Origin: Paenalcaligenes hermetiae
Lineage (GTDB): Bacteria > Pseudomonadota > Gammaproteobacteria > Burkholderiales > Burkholderiaceae_B
Length of the DNA: 64,000 bases
Assembly (NCBI RefSeq): GCF_039543645.1
Contig: NZ_BAABKD010000009.1
Location: 62,001-126,000 of the forward strand
Reading direction: 5' to 3'
Made by a program: the position numbers and the translations under genes. Below the pieces are notes generated by a model that had not been told where the DNA came from, searched no databases, and saw only the letters and a list, made by a program, of their open reading frames with translations. Positions 42,962 to 51,088 of this stretch are shown piece by piece. Every line of letters begins with the position of its first letter. The stretch's first letter is position 1.

Positions 42962-44353
42962 ATGCAAAAAGATCCATTACAAAATACCGTAACTACCACA
43001 GCATCACCCAAAAAACTCTTCATTCGCACTTTTGGCTGCCAAATGAATGAGTACGATTCGGATAAAATGGCAGATGTTCTCAATGAGCACGGCCCCATTG
43101 AGCTCACTACCAACCCTGACGAAGCCGATATTATTCTTTTTAATACCTGCTCCGTACGCGAAAAAGCGCAAGAAAAAGTTTTTTCTGATTTAGGGCGTGT
43201 GCGCCATCTTAAACAGCAAAATCCCAATCTCATTATTGGCGTAGGTGGCTGTGTGGCCAGCCAAGAAGGCAAAACGATTATCGAGCGTGCGCCTTATGTA
43301 GATGTGGTCTTTGGCCCACAAACCTTGCATCGCTTACCCGAGCTCATTGTAGAGCGCAAAAAACGTGGGCGTGCCCAAGTCGATATCAGCTTTCCTGAAA
43401 TTGAAAAATTCGACAACCTCCCCCCAGCACGCATCGAAGGGCCAACGGCCTTTGTCTCCATTATGGAAGGCTGTAGCAAATACTGCAGCTTCTGCGTCGT
43501 GCCCTACACACGTGGTGCCGAGATTTCCCGCCCTTTCGAAGACGTTCTCATCGAGGTCGCTGATTTGGCAGACCAAGGTGTCAAAGAGGTCACCCTTTTA
43601 GGTCAAAACGTAAACGCATACCGTGGTGCCTTGCCCGACTCCGAGGAGATCGCCGACTTTGCCATGCTCCTCGAGTATGTACACGAAATCCCTGGCATCG
43701 AGCGCATTCGCTACACCACCTCGCACCCCAAAGAAATGACATCGCGCCTCATCGAAGCACATGGCAAATTACCCAAACTGGTGCCGTTTTTACACTTGCC
43801 TGTGCAAGCAGGTAGTGACCGTGTACTCAGCGCCATGAAGCGTGGCTACACAGCGCTAGAGTTTAAATCCATCGCTCGACGCCTGCGCGAGGCTCGCCCC
43901 GGGCTCACCCTGTCATCGGATTTCATTGTTGGCTTTCCTGGAGAAACTGAAGCCGATTTCGAGAAAACCATGCAGCTGATCCGCGACGTGGGTTTTGATA
44001 CTTCGTTTTCTTTTGTGTATTCTCGTCGTCCCGGCACCCCAGCCGCTGATCTTGAGGACGATGTCACCAAAGAAGAAAAACTCAACCGCTTGCACCGTTT
44101 ACAAGCCCTCATCAACGAGCAGGCTAACGCCATTGCCCAAAGCATGATTGGCACGGAACAAATGGTTCTGGTCGAGCGTCTTTCCCGTCGCGATGATTCC
44201 GAGATCATGGGGCGTACAGAGAATAACCGTATTGTTAACTTCCCAGGTCAGGCTCGCCTTATTGGTCAAATGGTAAAAGTTCGTATTACCGAAGCCATGA
44301 CGAACACCTTGCGGGGCGAAATTGTCACCACCGAAAGCGTGAGCGGAGCCTAA
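42962..44353 (+). CDS. miaB: tRNA-2-methylthio-N6-dimethylallyladenosine synthase MiaB
   Basis: A radical-SAM methylthiotransferase acting on i6A37 of tRNA. The 463-residue protein has the N-terminal cluster domain (TFGCQMNEYDSDKM near residue 23, GGCVASQEG near residue 96), the radical-SAM CSKYCSFCV near residue 170, and a C-terminal TRAM domain from about residue 395. The next gene, phoH, overlaps its stop as TAATG, starting the conserved miaB-phoH-ybeY-corC-lnt group. The 213 bp upstream contain TATAAT at 42900-42905 but no good -35. Confidence 0.97.
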   Translation: MQKDPLQNTVTTTASPKKLFIRTFGCQMNEYDSDKMADVLNEHGPIELTTNPDEADIILFNTCSVREKAQEKVFSDLGRVRHLKQQNPNLIIGVGGCVASQEGKTIIERAPYVDVVFGPQTLHRLPELIVERKKRGRAQVDISFPEIEKFDNLPPARIEGPTAFVSIMEGCSKYCSFCVVPYTRGAEISRPFEDVLIEVADLADQGVKEVTLLGQNVNAYRGALPDSEEIADFAMLLEYVHEIPGIERIRYTTSHPKEMTSRLIEAHGKLPKLVPFLHLPVQAGSDRVLSAMKRGYTALEFKSIARRLREARPGLTLSSDFIVGFPGETEADFEKTMQLIRDVGFDTSFSFVYSRRPGTPAADLEDDVTKEEKLNRLHRLQALINEQANAIAQSMIGTEQMVLVERLSRRDDSEIMGRTENNRIVNFPGQARLIGQMVKVRITEAMTNTLRGEIVTTESVSGA

Positions 44354-45348
44354 TGTCTAAATTAAAGCAAACGGTACACCTAGAGGGCGATAACACGCAT
44401 TTAGCTAATTTCTGCGGGCCTCTTGATGAAAATCTACGACAAATCGCCGTGGCATATGATGTGCAGCTGCGTCGCCGCGGCGAACACGTCATTATCGAGG
44501 GAGACTTAGCTGAACCCGCCGCCGATGCAGTTCGCTGGTTTCATGACCGCTCGGTCCACAAAGCGCTCAGCTTAGACGATATCCAGTTAGGTTTAGTTGA
44601 GCTTAAAGCTCAGCATAAACCTAGCTCTACCGATCCTATTACCGACTTTAGCGAAGAATACGTTCCCGTTGCTCCCGTACTAAACGAAGGGGAGCTAAAC
44701 CTACGCACGCGGCGCCGTGATTTACGCCCGCGCACCCCACGGCAACGGGACTATTTAGCCCAAATTTTAAATCACGATATTACCTTTGGTGTTGGTCCAG
44801 CCGGTACGGGTAAGACCTTTTTGGCAGTGGCTTGTGCAATAGATGCCTTAGAACGCGAAGCCGTAGAGCGCATTGTACTCACCCGTCCCGCCGTAGAGGC
44901 CGGCGAACGCCTGGGCTTTTTACCAGGTGATTTATCACAAAAAGTCGACCCTTATTTGCGTCCGCTTTACGATGCCCTATATGATTTGATGGGCTTTGAA
45001 AAAGTACAACGCTTATTTGAAAAGCAAACCATCGAGATTGCTCCCCTTGCTTATATGCGCGGGCGCACCCTTAATCACTCCTTTATCATTTTGGATGAGG
45101 CACAAAACACCACGCCCTCACAAATGAAGATGTTTCTCACGCGCACTGGCTTTGGTAGTAAAGCTGTCATCACCGGAGACCCATCTCAGGTAGACCTGCC
45201 CAAAGGGCAGTCCAGTGGTTTAATGCATGCTATCTCCATCCTAAAAGGGGTCAAAGGCATTGCGCTTAGCCAACTAACAAGCCAAGACGTGGTGCGCCAT
45301 CCTTTGGTGGGACGCATCGTCGAGGCCTACGAGGCACATAACCAATAA
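44353..45348 (+). CDS. ybeZ: PhoH-like ATPase (YbeZ)
   Basis: A cytosolic P-loop ATPase of 331 residues. An N-terminal KH-like region precedes the ATPase domain with GPAGTGKTFLAVACA near residue 155 and Walker B FIILDEAQNTTP near residue 240. It partners YbeY in rRNA maturation and ribosome quality control in studied bacteria. It lies between miaB (TAATG overlap) and ybeY (2-bp gap). Confidence 0.94.
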   Translation: MSKLKQTVHLEGDNTHLANFCGPLDENLRQIAVAYDVQLRRRGEHVIIEGDLAEPAADAVRWFHDRSVHKALSLDDIQLGLVELKAQHKPSSTDPITDFSEEYVPVAPVLNEGELNLRTRRRDLRPRTPRQRDYLAQILNHDITFGVGPAGTGKTFLAVACAIDALEREAVERIVLTRPAVEAGERLGFLPGDLSQKVDPYLRPLYDALYDLMGFEKVQRLFEKQTIEIAPLAYMRGRTLNHSFIILDEAQNTTPSQMKMFLTRTGFGSKAVITGDPSQVDLPKGQSSGLMHAISILKGVKGIALSQLTSQDVVRHPLVGRIVEAYEAHNQ

Positions 45349-45350
45349 TC

Positions 45351-45830
45351 ATGGTTGATATTGAACTTAACCTACAATTCCAAACCCCTCATCCGGAATT
45401 AACCGAGCCCTTGCTTTACCAGTGGGTAAGCACCACGGTGCACGAGATCGCGGCAATTTATCAGGAAGCCAACCAGGCCGTTCCTTTTCAAAAAATCGCA
45501 TTAACGTTGCGTTTTTGCGATGAAACAGAAGGCCGAGCTTTAAACCAACAGTTTCGTCATAAAGACTATGCAACGAACGTGTTAACCTTTGAATATGGTA
45601 TTGATGCAACGGGTACGCTCAGCAGCGATATTATTATTTGTATCCCAGTACTGATACAAGAAGCTAAAGAGCAAAAAAAACCCTTTTTACATCATGCTGC
45701 ACACCTCTGTATCCATGGCGTACTTCATGCTTTAGGTTATGATCACCTGGATGACGAGGAGGCCGAAGAAATGGAATCCTTGGAAATCGATATCCTACAT
45801 ACTATGGATATTCCTAATCCTTACCACTAA
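45351..45830 (+). CDS. ybeY: Endoribonuclease YbeY
   Basis: A 159-residue metal-dependent RNase required for 16S rRNA 3' end maturation. The signature HGVLHALGYDH near residue 121-131 provides the three zinc-binding histidines, and VLTFEYG near residue 77 precedes it. It immediately follows the PhoH-like gene. Confidence 0.96.
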   Translation: MVDIELNLQFQTPHPELTEPLLYQWVSTTVHEIAAIYQEANQAVPFQKIALTLRFCDETEGRALNQQFRHKDYATNVLTFEYGIDATGTLSSDIIICIPVLIQEAKEQKKPFLHHAAHLCIHGVLHALGYDHLDDEEAEEMESLEIDILHTMDIPNPYH

Positions 45831-45831
45831 A

Positions 45832-45871
45832 ATTAAGCCCAACCCCTAACTCATTTTGGGTTATGCTTAAT
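45832..45871. repeat. Interrupted palindrome between ybeY and corC
   Basis: ATTAAGC/GCTTAAT and AACCC/GGGTT pair around a 12-nt loop with a symmetric 2-nt internal loop. It begins 2 bp after the ybeY stop. There is no T-run, so it may be an mRNA-stability or processing structure. Confidence 0.55.
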
Positions 45872-45896
45872 CATTATTAACTCCGTCCTTTAGGGC

Positions 45897-46769
45897 ATGT
45901 CAGAATCTTTATCACCCGAACCCGAATCGCGTTCTAAAAAACGCCCCTCTGCTTTTAGTCGTTTTTTTAAACGTCGCGCCGAACCCGCTGATCGCGAAGA
46001 TATTAAAGCAATTCTCGAAGCAGCGCTCGAGCGTCAAATTATCGATAATGAAGCCTACGCTATGATCGTAGGGGCTTTAGATGTGGCAAGCAAAACCGTA
46101 TCCGATATTATGGTGCCACGCTCTAAAATCGATCTCATCGATGTCAACAAGCCCCTCGCCGAGCTTCTTCCTTTTATCGTCGAAACCGGTCGCTCACGTT
46201 TTCCTGTCTATGATGGCGATCGCGATAATATCGTCGGTATCTTACTCGCCAAAGACTTACTCCTTTCCATTGCTAACCCAAATATTGATTTACGCCCTTT
46301 AATTCGGCCTGCGGTCTTTATCCCAGAAACCAAAAAACTCAATGTGCTTTTACGCGAGTTTCGAAGTAGCCGTAATCATATTGCTATCGTCATTGATGAG
46401 CACGGGGGTACTGCTGGTTTAGTCACCATGGAAGACGTACTTGAGCAAATTGTTGGCGATATTGAAGACGAATACGATGAGGACGATGCGCAAACCATCT
46501 TCCAAGCCGGTAATAACAGTTGGCGAGTTATGGCAGTAACAGAAATCGGTGACTTCAACGAAGCCTTTGGCACGCATTTATCCGACGAAGATTATGACAC
46601 CATTGGTGGTTGGCTCGCGGCCGAAATGGGACAAATCCCTAAGCGCGGGGACAGTACAGCTATCCAAGGCATCAAAATCACGGTTGTTCGCGCAGACCCC
46701 AAACGTGCGCTCTGGCTCCACGTGCAGCGCGAAACTGCACCCCTTGTGTCGGACACCTCAACTGAGTAA
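45897..46769 (+). CDS. corC: CorC/HlyC-family CBS-domain protein (YbeX)
   Basis: A 290-residue soluble protein with two CBS domains (about residues 68-125 and 135-190) and a C-terminal transporter-associated domain. Landmarks are IMVPRSKIDLID near residue 70 and DEHGGTAGLVTMEDVLEQIVGDIEDEYD near residue 165. Relatives have been linked to magnesium/cobalt efflux and to ribosome metabolism. It lacks membrane helices. The lnt start follows 4 bp after its stop. Confidence 0.92.
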   Translation: MSESLSPEPESRSKKRPSAFSRFFKRRAEPADREDIKAILEAALERQIIDNEAYAMIVGALDVASKTVSDIMVPRSKIDLIDVNKPLAELLPFIVETGRSRFPVYDGDRDNIVGILLAKDLLLSIANPNIDLRPLIRPAVFIPETKKLNVLLREFRSSRNHIAIVIDEHGGTAGLVTMEDVLEQIVGDIEDEYDEDDAQTIFQAGNNSWRVMAVTEIGDFNEAFGTHLSDEDYDTIGGWLAAEMGQIPKRGDSTAIQGIKITVVRADPKRALWLHVQRETAPLVSDTSTE

Positions 46770-46773
46770 TGCT

Positions 46774-48405
46774 GTGACTGCACAACGTTCTGCTTTTTCC
46801 TATTTTCTACCCTTATTTGGGATTGGGGCTCTACATGCAATTAGCTTTGCTCCCGATCCGCTCCCCCTGCACTTTTTGCCCTTTGTGCAGCTCATCACTT
46901 TGGCTTGCTTGGCTTTTTACAGCTTTAAAGCCGCTCGAGCGAGCCAGTTTGTATGGGGGGCTTTTGGGTTTGGATTAGCGAATTTTGGGGTAGGCATCTA
47001 CTGGCTACATATCAGCATGCACCAATATGGCGGCATGCCCTTTTTACTCGCCGCTATGGCTGTCGCGCTCTTTGCGGGACTAATGGCGCTTTATTATGTG
47101 GTGGCTATTGCCTTAGCTCGCTTTTTTATTCCTAATGCGCGCGGTGCTTGGCAACAACAACTTGCTGCCGCTGCCATTTGGGCCAGCGCGTGGACTCTAT
47201 TAGAATGGGTGCGCGGTACTTTTTTAACGGGCTTTCCCTGGCTTAATATCGCCTATGCTCACGTGGACAGCATGTTCACTGGTTGGGCTACAGTCCTTGG
47301 GGCATATGGAGTCGCGTGGTGGGTGGCTTTTACCGCCGCGGTCATGGCTTTGTTTGCGCTCAATACACATAAGCATGCCCCTAAATCATATAGCTTCCCG
47401 CTTGGGCTCGCATTATTAGGCGCTTTGGCTGGTATTTTACTCGGTGGCATCCAATGGCATCAGCCGCATGGTGACCCTTTTTATGTCCGTCTTGCCCAGG
47501 GAAATATCGACCAACAAATGAAGTTTGACCCAGCGCACCTACAAGACGGAGTTAAACTTTACAAACAACTTGCTGCCGCCGCCCCAAAAGATCCAGAAGC
47601 CTCTCCCGCACTGATTATTCTGCCCGAGACCATCATTCCTCTATTTCAACATCAATGGCAATTAGATTTTTGGCAAGAATGGATCGATATCGCCAAACAA
47701 CAACAAGCCACAATTTTACTTGGAGCGCCGCTCTATGCCCAACAAGGAGAACGCGGCATCTATACCAATAGCGTGATCAGTATTGACGAAAACAGCAGCC
47801 CAACCGCTATTCAACAACTCCAGCTGGATTACCGCTATGATAAACACCATTTGGTTCCCTTTGGGGAGTTTATTCCCCCGGGCTTCCATTGGTTTTTAGA
47901 GTTATTGCATATTCCCCTAGGGGATTTTAACCGTGGCGCCACACGCCAAGCCAACTTGTCTCTTCACCAACAGTATATCGGACCAGACATTTGTTATGAG
48001 GATGTATTTGGCGAGGAAATCATTCAAAGCGTGCGTCCTCACGCCGATCATGGTAATGGGGCAACGATGCTTATCAATATCAGTAATTTAGCGTGGTTTG
48101 GCGATACGTGGGCGCTGCGTCAGCATTTACAAATTGCACGCATGCGTAGTATAGAAACAGCTCGCCCAATGTTACGCGCAACCAACACAGGGGCAACGGC
48201 CGCCATTTTCCCTACCGGTGAGGTCCAAGCACTCTTACCTACCCATACCGTGGGTATTTTAGATGTAGAGGTCCAAGGCACCCAAGGTCTTACCCCCTAT
48301 GTGCAATTAGGAAATTGGCCTATCGTCACCTGGTCTCTAATAGTACTACTCTTATTAGGACGGAAACTACGAGCCACTCATCCACACTCTCAGCACAACA
48401 ATTAG
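46774..48405 (+). CDS. lnt: Apolipoprotein N-acyltransferase Lnt (GTG start)
   Basis: It adds the third acyl chain to lipoproteins in the inner membrane. The GTG at 46774 gives 543 residues starting TAQRSAFSYFLPLF; the frame is open further upstream but there it overlaps corC in another phase. N-terminal membrane helices are followed by a nitrilase-like periplasmic domain from about residue 235. The catalytic triad is visible: glutamate in ILPETII, lysine in DKHHLVPFGEF and cysteine in PDICYEDVFG. It ends the miaB group. Confidence 0.93.
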   Translation: MTAQRSAFSYFLPLFGIGALHAISFAPDPLPLHFLPFVQLITLACLAFYSFKAARASQFVWGAFGFGLANFGVGIYWLHISMHQYGGMPFLLAAMAVALFAGLMALYYVVAIALARFFIPNARGAWQQQLAAAAIWASAWTLLEWVRGTFLTGFPWLNIAYAHVDSMFTGWATVLGAYGVAWWVAFTAAVMALFALNTHKHAPKSYSFPLGLALLGALAGILLGGIQWHQPHGDPFYVRLAQGNIDQQMKFDPAHLQDGVKLYKQLAAAAPKDPEASPALIILPETIIPLFQHQWQLDFWQEWIDIAKQQQATILLGAPLYAQQGERGIYTNSVISIDENSSPTAIQQLQLDYRYDKHHLVPFGEFIPPGFHWFLELLHIPLGDFNRGATRQANLSLHQQYIGPDICYEDVFGEEIIQSVRPHADHGNGATMLINISNLAWFGDTWALRQHLQIARMRSIETARPMLRATNTGATAAIFPTGEVQALLPTHTVGILDVEVQGTQGLTPYVQLGNWPIVTWSLIVLLLLGRKLRATHPHSQHNN

Positions 48406-48408
48406 GGC

Positions 48409-48436
48409 TTTACTTTTAATAAAACCATGCTATAAT
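48409..48436 (+). promoter_or_regulatory. Candidate promoter P1 upstream of the tRNA cluster
   Basis: TTTACT and a perfect TATAAT (48431-48436) are spaced by 16 nt, starting 4 bp after the lnt stop. A transcript from it would have a leader of about 160 nt before tRNA-Ala that contains no gene I can recognise. Confidence 0.5.
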
Positions 48437-48510
48437 TATTTTTTTACGGCAAATCAAGCAAAAAGGCCATTGTTTTTAGCTTAGGTTTATGCTTAGTTGT
48501 CGTCTAACAT

Positions 48511-48535
48511 AGTCTTTTTTAAATTAAAAAAGACT
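48511..48535. repeat. AT-rich perfect palindrome before the tRNA promoter
   Basis: AGTCTTTTTT and AAAAAAGACT are exact inverted copies around AAATT. The right arm abuts the -35 box of promoter P2. It might terminate the lnt transcript weakly in either direction or serve as a protein site. Confidence 0.55.
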
Positions 48536-48563
48536 TGCACAAAATAAAAATTTAGTGCATAAT
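48535..48563 (+). promoter_or_regulatory. Candidate promoter P2 of tRNA-Ala
   Basis: TTGCAC (48535-48540) and CATAAT (48558-48563) are spaced by exactly 17 nt. Predicted initiation near 48570 is about 36 nt before the mature tRNA. Confidence 0.65.
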
Positions 48564-48605
48564 TATATTTCTTTGTTGCAGAGAGCTTAAAAGCTTAACG
48601 CATAC

Positions 48606-48681
<76 letters not shown>

Positions 48682-48707
48682 AAACAAAGAAACAAAACAA
48701 AATTAGC

Positions 48708-48736
48708 TTGACAATTTTAAATTTAAGTCTTATAAT
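48708..48736 (+). promoter_or_regulatory. Full-consensus sigma-70 promoter for tRNA-Glu/tRNA-Asp
   Basis: TTGACA (48708-48713), a 17-nt spacer and TATAAT (48731-48736) match the consensus at all twelve positions. It lies between tRNA-Ala and tRNA-Glu, so the downstream tRNAs need not depend on the Ala promoter. A small GTTAGC/GCTAAC hairpin lies in its leader. Confidence 0.92.
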
Positions 48737-48772
48737 TTTGTTTTATCGGTTAGCAAAAAGCTAACAGCTTAG

Positions 48773-48848
48773 GTCCCCATCGTCTAGAGGCCTAGGACAT
48801 CGCCCTTTCACGGCGGCAACCGGGGTTCGAATCCCCGTGGGGACGCCA
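48773..48848 (+). tRNA. tRNA-Glu (anticodon TTC)
   Basis: A 76-nt cloverleaf with acceptor GTCCCCA/TGGGGAC, anticodon stem GCC/GGC and neighbours around CTTTCAC giving TTC, T-loop GTTCGAATCC and encoded CCA. A perfect 16-bp palindrome, AACACCTTAAGGTGTT, begins at the terminal A and may guide 3' processing. Confidence 0.97.
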
Positions 48849-48879
48849 ACACCTTAAGGTGTTGAGCACATAACTACTA

Positions 48880-48956
48880 GGAGTGGTAGTTCAGTTGGTT
48901 AGAATACCGGCCTGTCACGCCGGGGGTCGCGGGTTCGAGTCCCGTCCACTCCGCCA
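48880..48956 (+). tRNA. tRNA-Asp (anticodon GTC)
   Basis: A 77-nt cloverleaf with acceptor GGAGTGG/CCACTCC, anticodon stem CCGGC/GCCGG around CTGTCAC giving GTC, T-loop GTTCGAGTCC and encoded CCA. Its GUN anticodon makes it a substrate of the Tgt/QueA enzymes encoded at 37-39 kb. Confidence 0.97.
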
Positions 48957-48963
48957 AGATACC

Positions 48964-48998
48964 AAAAGCCTTGTAAGATAATTCTTACAAGGCTTTTT
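48964..48998 (+). terminator. Terminator of the tRNA cluster
   Basis: A perfect 14-bp stem (AAAAGCCTTGTAAG/CTTACAAGGCTTTT) with a 6-nt loop ends in TTTTTT. It begins 7 bp after tRNA-Asp. Confidence 0.93.
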
Positions 48999-49140
48999 TA
49001 CTGCCTAAACAAAATCAAAACGTAACAAAAAGATTCTGCAAAATTCCCTATTTGCCCTTATTTTGCATTAACTTGCCGTCAACTACAGTTAACTCGCAAA
49101 TAAATTATAAAAACCACTCAAATATTACATTTTGTAAATT

Positions 49141-49168
49141 TTGAACGTGACGCAAAACTCTCTATATT
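49141..49168 (+). promoter_or_regulatory. Candidate bioB promoter
   Basis: TTGAAC and TATATT are spaced by 16 nt, with a predicted start about 20 nt before the bioB ATG; AGGAGA lies 6-11 bp before the ATG. A small TTACATTTTGTAA inverted repeat just upstream (about 49127-49139) could bind a regulator; it does not look like the E. coli BirA operator. Confidence 0.6.
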
Positions 49169-49195
49169 GTGCCCATCAATGATTAGGAGAGGCAC

Positions 49196-50239
49196 ATGAC
49201 ACATCAAAATACCACCACTTGGTCTGTTAAAGACATCATTCGCTTATATGAACTTCCATTAATGGATCTGTTATGGCAAGCACAACAAGTGCACCGGGAG
49301 CACCACGAAGCCAATGCCGTTCAGCTATCCAGCTTGCTTTCTATTAAAACAGGGGGCTGCCCTGAAGACTGTAGCTACTGCCCTCAATCGTCTAAATACA
49401 ATACCGATGTAGAAAACGAGCGACTTTTAGATGTAGAAACAGTTGTGGCTGCAGCCAAACGTGCTCGTGATAGTGGTGCCCAACGTTTTTGCATGGGGGC
49501 AGCATGGCGCTCCCCTACCGAAAAACAAGTCGATCAAGTCATTGAGCTCGTTCAAGCAGTCAAAGCATTAGGAATGGAAACCTGCGTTACCTTAGGTATG
49601 CTCAAAGATGGTCAGGCCGAACGCCTTAAAGAAGCCGGCCTTGACTACTACAATCACAACCTCGATACCTCTGAAGATTTCTACAAAGAAATTATCAGCA
49701 CGCGTACCTACCAAGACCGCATTGACACCCTCGATCGCGTGCAAAAAGCCGGATTAAAAAGCTGTGTAGGTGGCATTGTAGGTTTAGGAGAAAGTCGAGA
49801 GCAACGCGCTAAATTTATTGCCCAGCTCGCTAACCGCAACCCTTACCCCGAATCCGTACCCATTAACCAGCTCGTTCGTGTTCAAGGCACACCATTAGCA
49901 AATAACGAAGACTTGGACGAGTTTGAATTTGTACGTACGATTGCCATTGCTCGCATTACCATGCCCAAAGCCGCTGTACGCTTATCGGCAGGACGTAGCA
50001 ATATGAGCGATGCCACCCAAGCCCTCTGCTTTATGGCTGGCGCCAATTCCATTTTTTATGGCGATCAATTACTTACCACAGGCAACCCGCAGTTTGTCGC
50101 GGACCAAAAGCTCTTTGAGCGCCTTGGCTTACACGCAGAAAAACGCAGCTACGCTATGGAAGACTGCCCAAGTAAACAAATCGATCCCAATGCCATCCGC
50201 CAATGTGGTCGAGCCCGCGCAGTAGCCGAGGCACTTTAA
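49196..50239 (+). CDS. bioB: Biotin synthase BioB
   Basis: A radical-SAM enzyme inserting sulfur into dethiobiotin. The 347-residue protein has KTGGCPEDCSYCPQS near residue 52 (4Fe-4S cysteines), CMGAAWR near residue 98, the YYNHNLDT segment near residue 152, and RLSAGR near residue 261 with the 2Fe-2S arginine ligand. The other bio genes are not nearby. Its stop is directly followed by the ATG of the transporter gene. Confidence 0.97.
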   Translation: MTHQNTTTWSVKDIIRLYELPLMDLLWQAQQVHREHHEANAVQLSSLLSIKTGGCPEDCSYCPQSSKYNTDVENERLLDVETVVAAAKRARDSGAQRFCMGAAWRSPTEKQVDQVIELVQAVKALGMETCVTLGMLKDGQAERLKEAGLDYYNHNLDTSEDFYKEIISTRTYQDRIDTLDRVQKAGLKSCVGGIVGLGESREQRAKFIAQLANRNPYPESVPINQLVRVQGTPLANNEDLDEFEFVRTIAIARITMPKAAVRLSAGRSNMSDATQALCFMAGANSIFYGDQLLTTGNPQFVADQKLFERLGLHAEKRSYAMEDCPSKQIDPNAIRQCGRARAVAEAL

Positions 50240-51088
50240 ATGTTCACTTTAGTTGCAAGCATTAGCTGTAGTGTTGCTGTCTCCGTTTTGCTAAAAATAG
50301 CACGGAGCCGGCAGATTGATGTGGCCCAAGCCATTGCCTTTAATTATGTAATGGCGGTCACCTTAACTGTATTACTCCTGAATCCTGACCCTCAGGGCTT
50401 TATCCATAACCCCACCACCCCTTACTGGGTGGTTATTGCCTTAGGATTACTGCTTCCCAGTATATTCTTAGTTATGGCCAAAGCCGTTAAACATGCCGGC
50501 ATTGTACTCAGTGATGCAGCACAGCGCTTATCTTTAATCATCCCGCTGATTGCAGCGGTGCTGATTTTTGGTGAGTCATTACAAGGCTTTAAACTACTTG
50601 GCATATTGCTCGGGCTGGCAGCACTATGGTGCTTGACCTTAGGATCAAAGCAAGTCGATAGCTCGCCCCACCCCCACGCTATGCATTGGCTTTTAGGCGT
50701 TTGGGTAGGGTATGGGGTCATAGACGTACTTTTTAAGCAGCTCGCTAAAAGTGGTGCAGCCTTTAGTAGTAGTTTGTTGATTACCTTTAGCTTAGCCGGT
50801 GTTTTGCTCTTTATTTGGCTACTAAGCCAAAAAGTAACGTGGCGTCTACGCAATCTCTATGCAGGCTTATTATTAGGCTTGTTGAATTTTGGCAATATTT
50901 ATTTCTATATTCGGGCTCATCAGCAGTTCCCCGATAACCCCACTCTGGTTTTCTCGGCCATGAACATTGGGGTTATCAGTGTGGGAACGGTGATTGGTGC
51001 GATTGCTTTTAAAGAAAAGTTAAGTCGCAGTAGCCTACTTGGTATTGGTCTTGCCATCTGCGCCATTATAGCGCTAGTGCCTCGTTAG
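50240..51088 (+). CDS. EamA/DMT-family transporter
   Basis: A 282-residue membrane protein with about ten hydrophobic helices in two repeats, as in the drug/metabolite transporter superfamily. The EamA-like pattern includes VLIFGESLQGFKLLGILLG and a second AIAFKEKLSRSSLLGIGL. It begins on the base after the bioB stop, so it may be co-translated with BioB; a link to biotin or its precursor is only a guess. Its stop overlaps the convergent MFS stop (TTAG). Confidence 0.85.
   Translation: MFTLVASISCSVAVSVLLKIARSRQIDVAQAIAFNYVMAVTLTVLLLNPDPQGFIHNPTTPYWVVIALGLLLPSIFLVMAKAVKHAGIVLSDAAQRLSLIIPLIAAVLIFGESLQGFKLLGILLGLAALWCLTLGSKQVDSSPHPHAMHWLLGVWVGYGVIDVLFKQLAKSGAAFSSSLLITFSLAGVLLFIWLLSQKVTWRLRNLYAGLLLGLLNFGNIYFYIRAHQQFPDNPTLVFSAMNIGVISVGTVIGAIAFKEKLSRSSLLGIGLAICAIIALVPR

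Noticed and set aside
50422..50853. 143-codon frame antisense to the EamA transporter gene
   Set aside because: The sense frame has regular membrane helices; the antisense frame shows none and lacks context.
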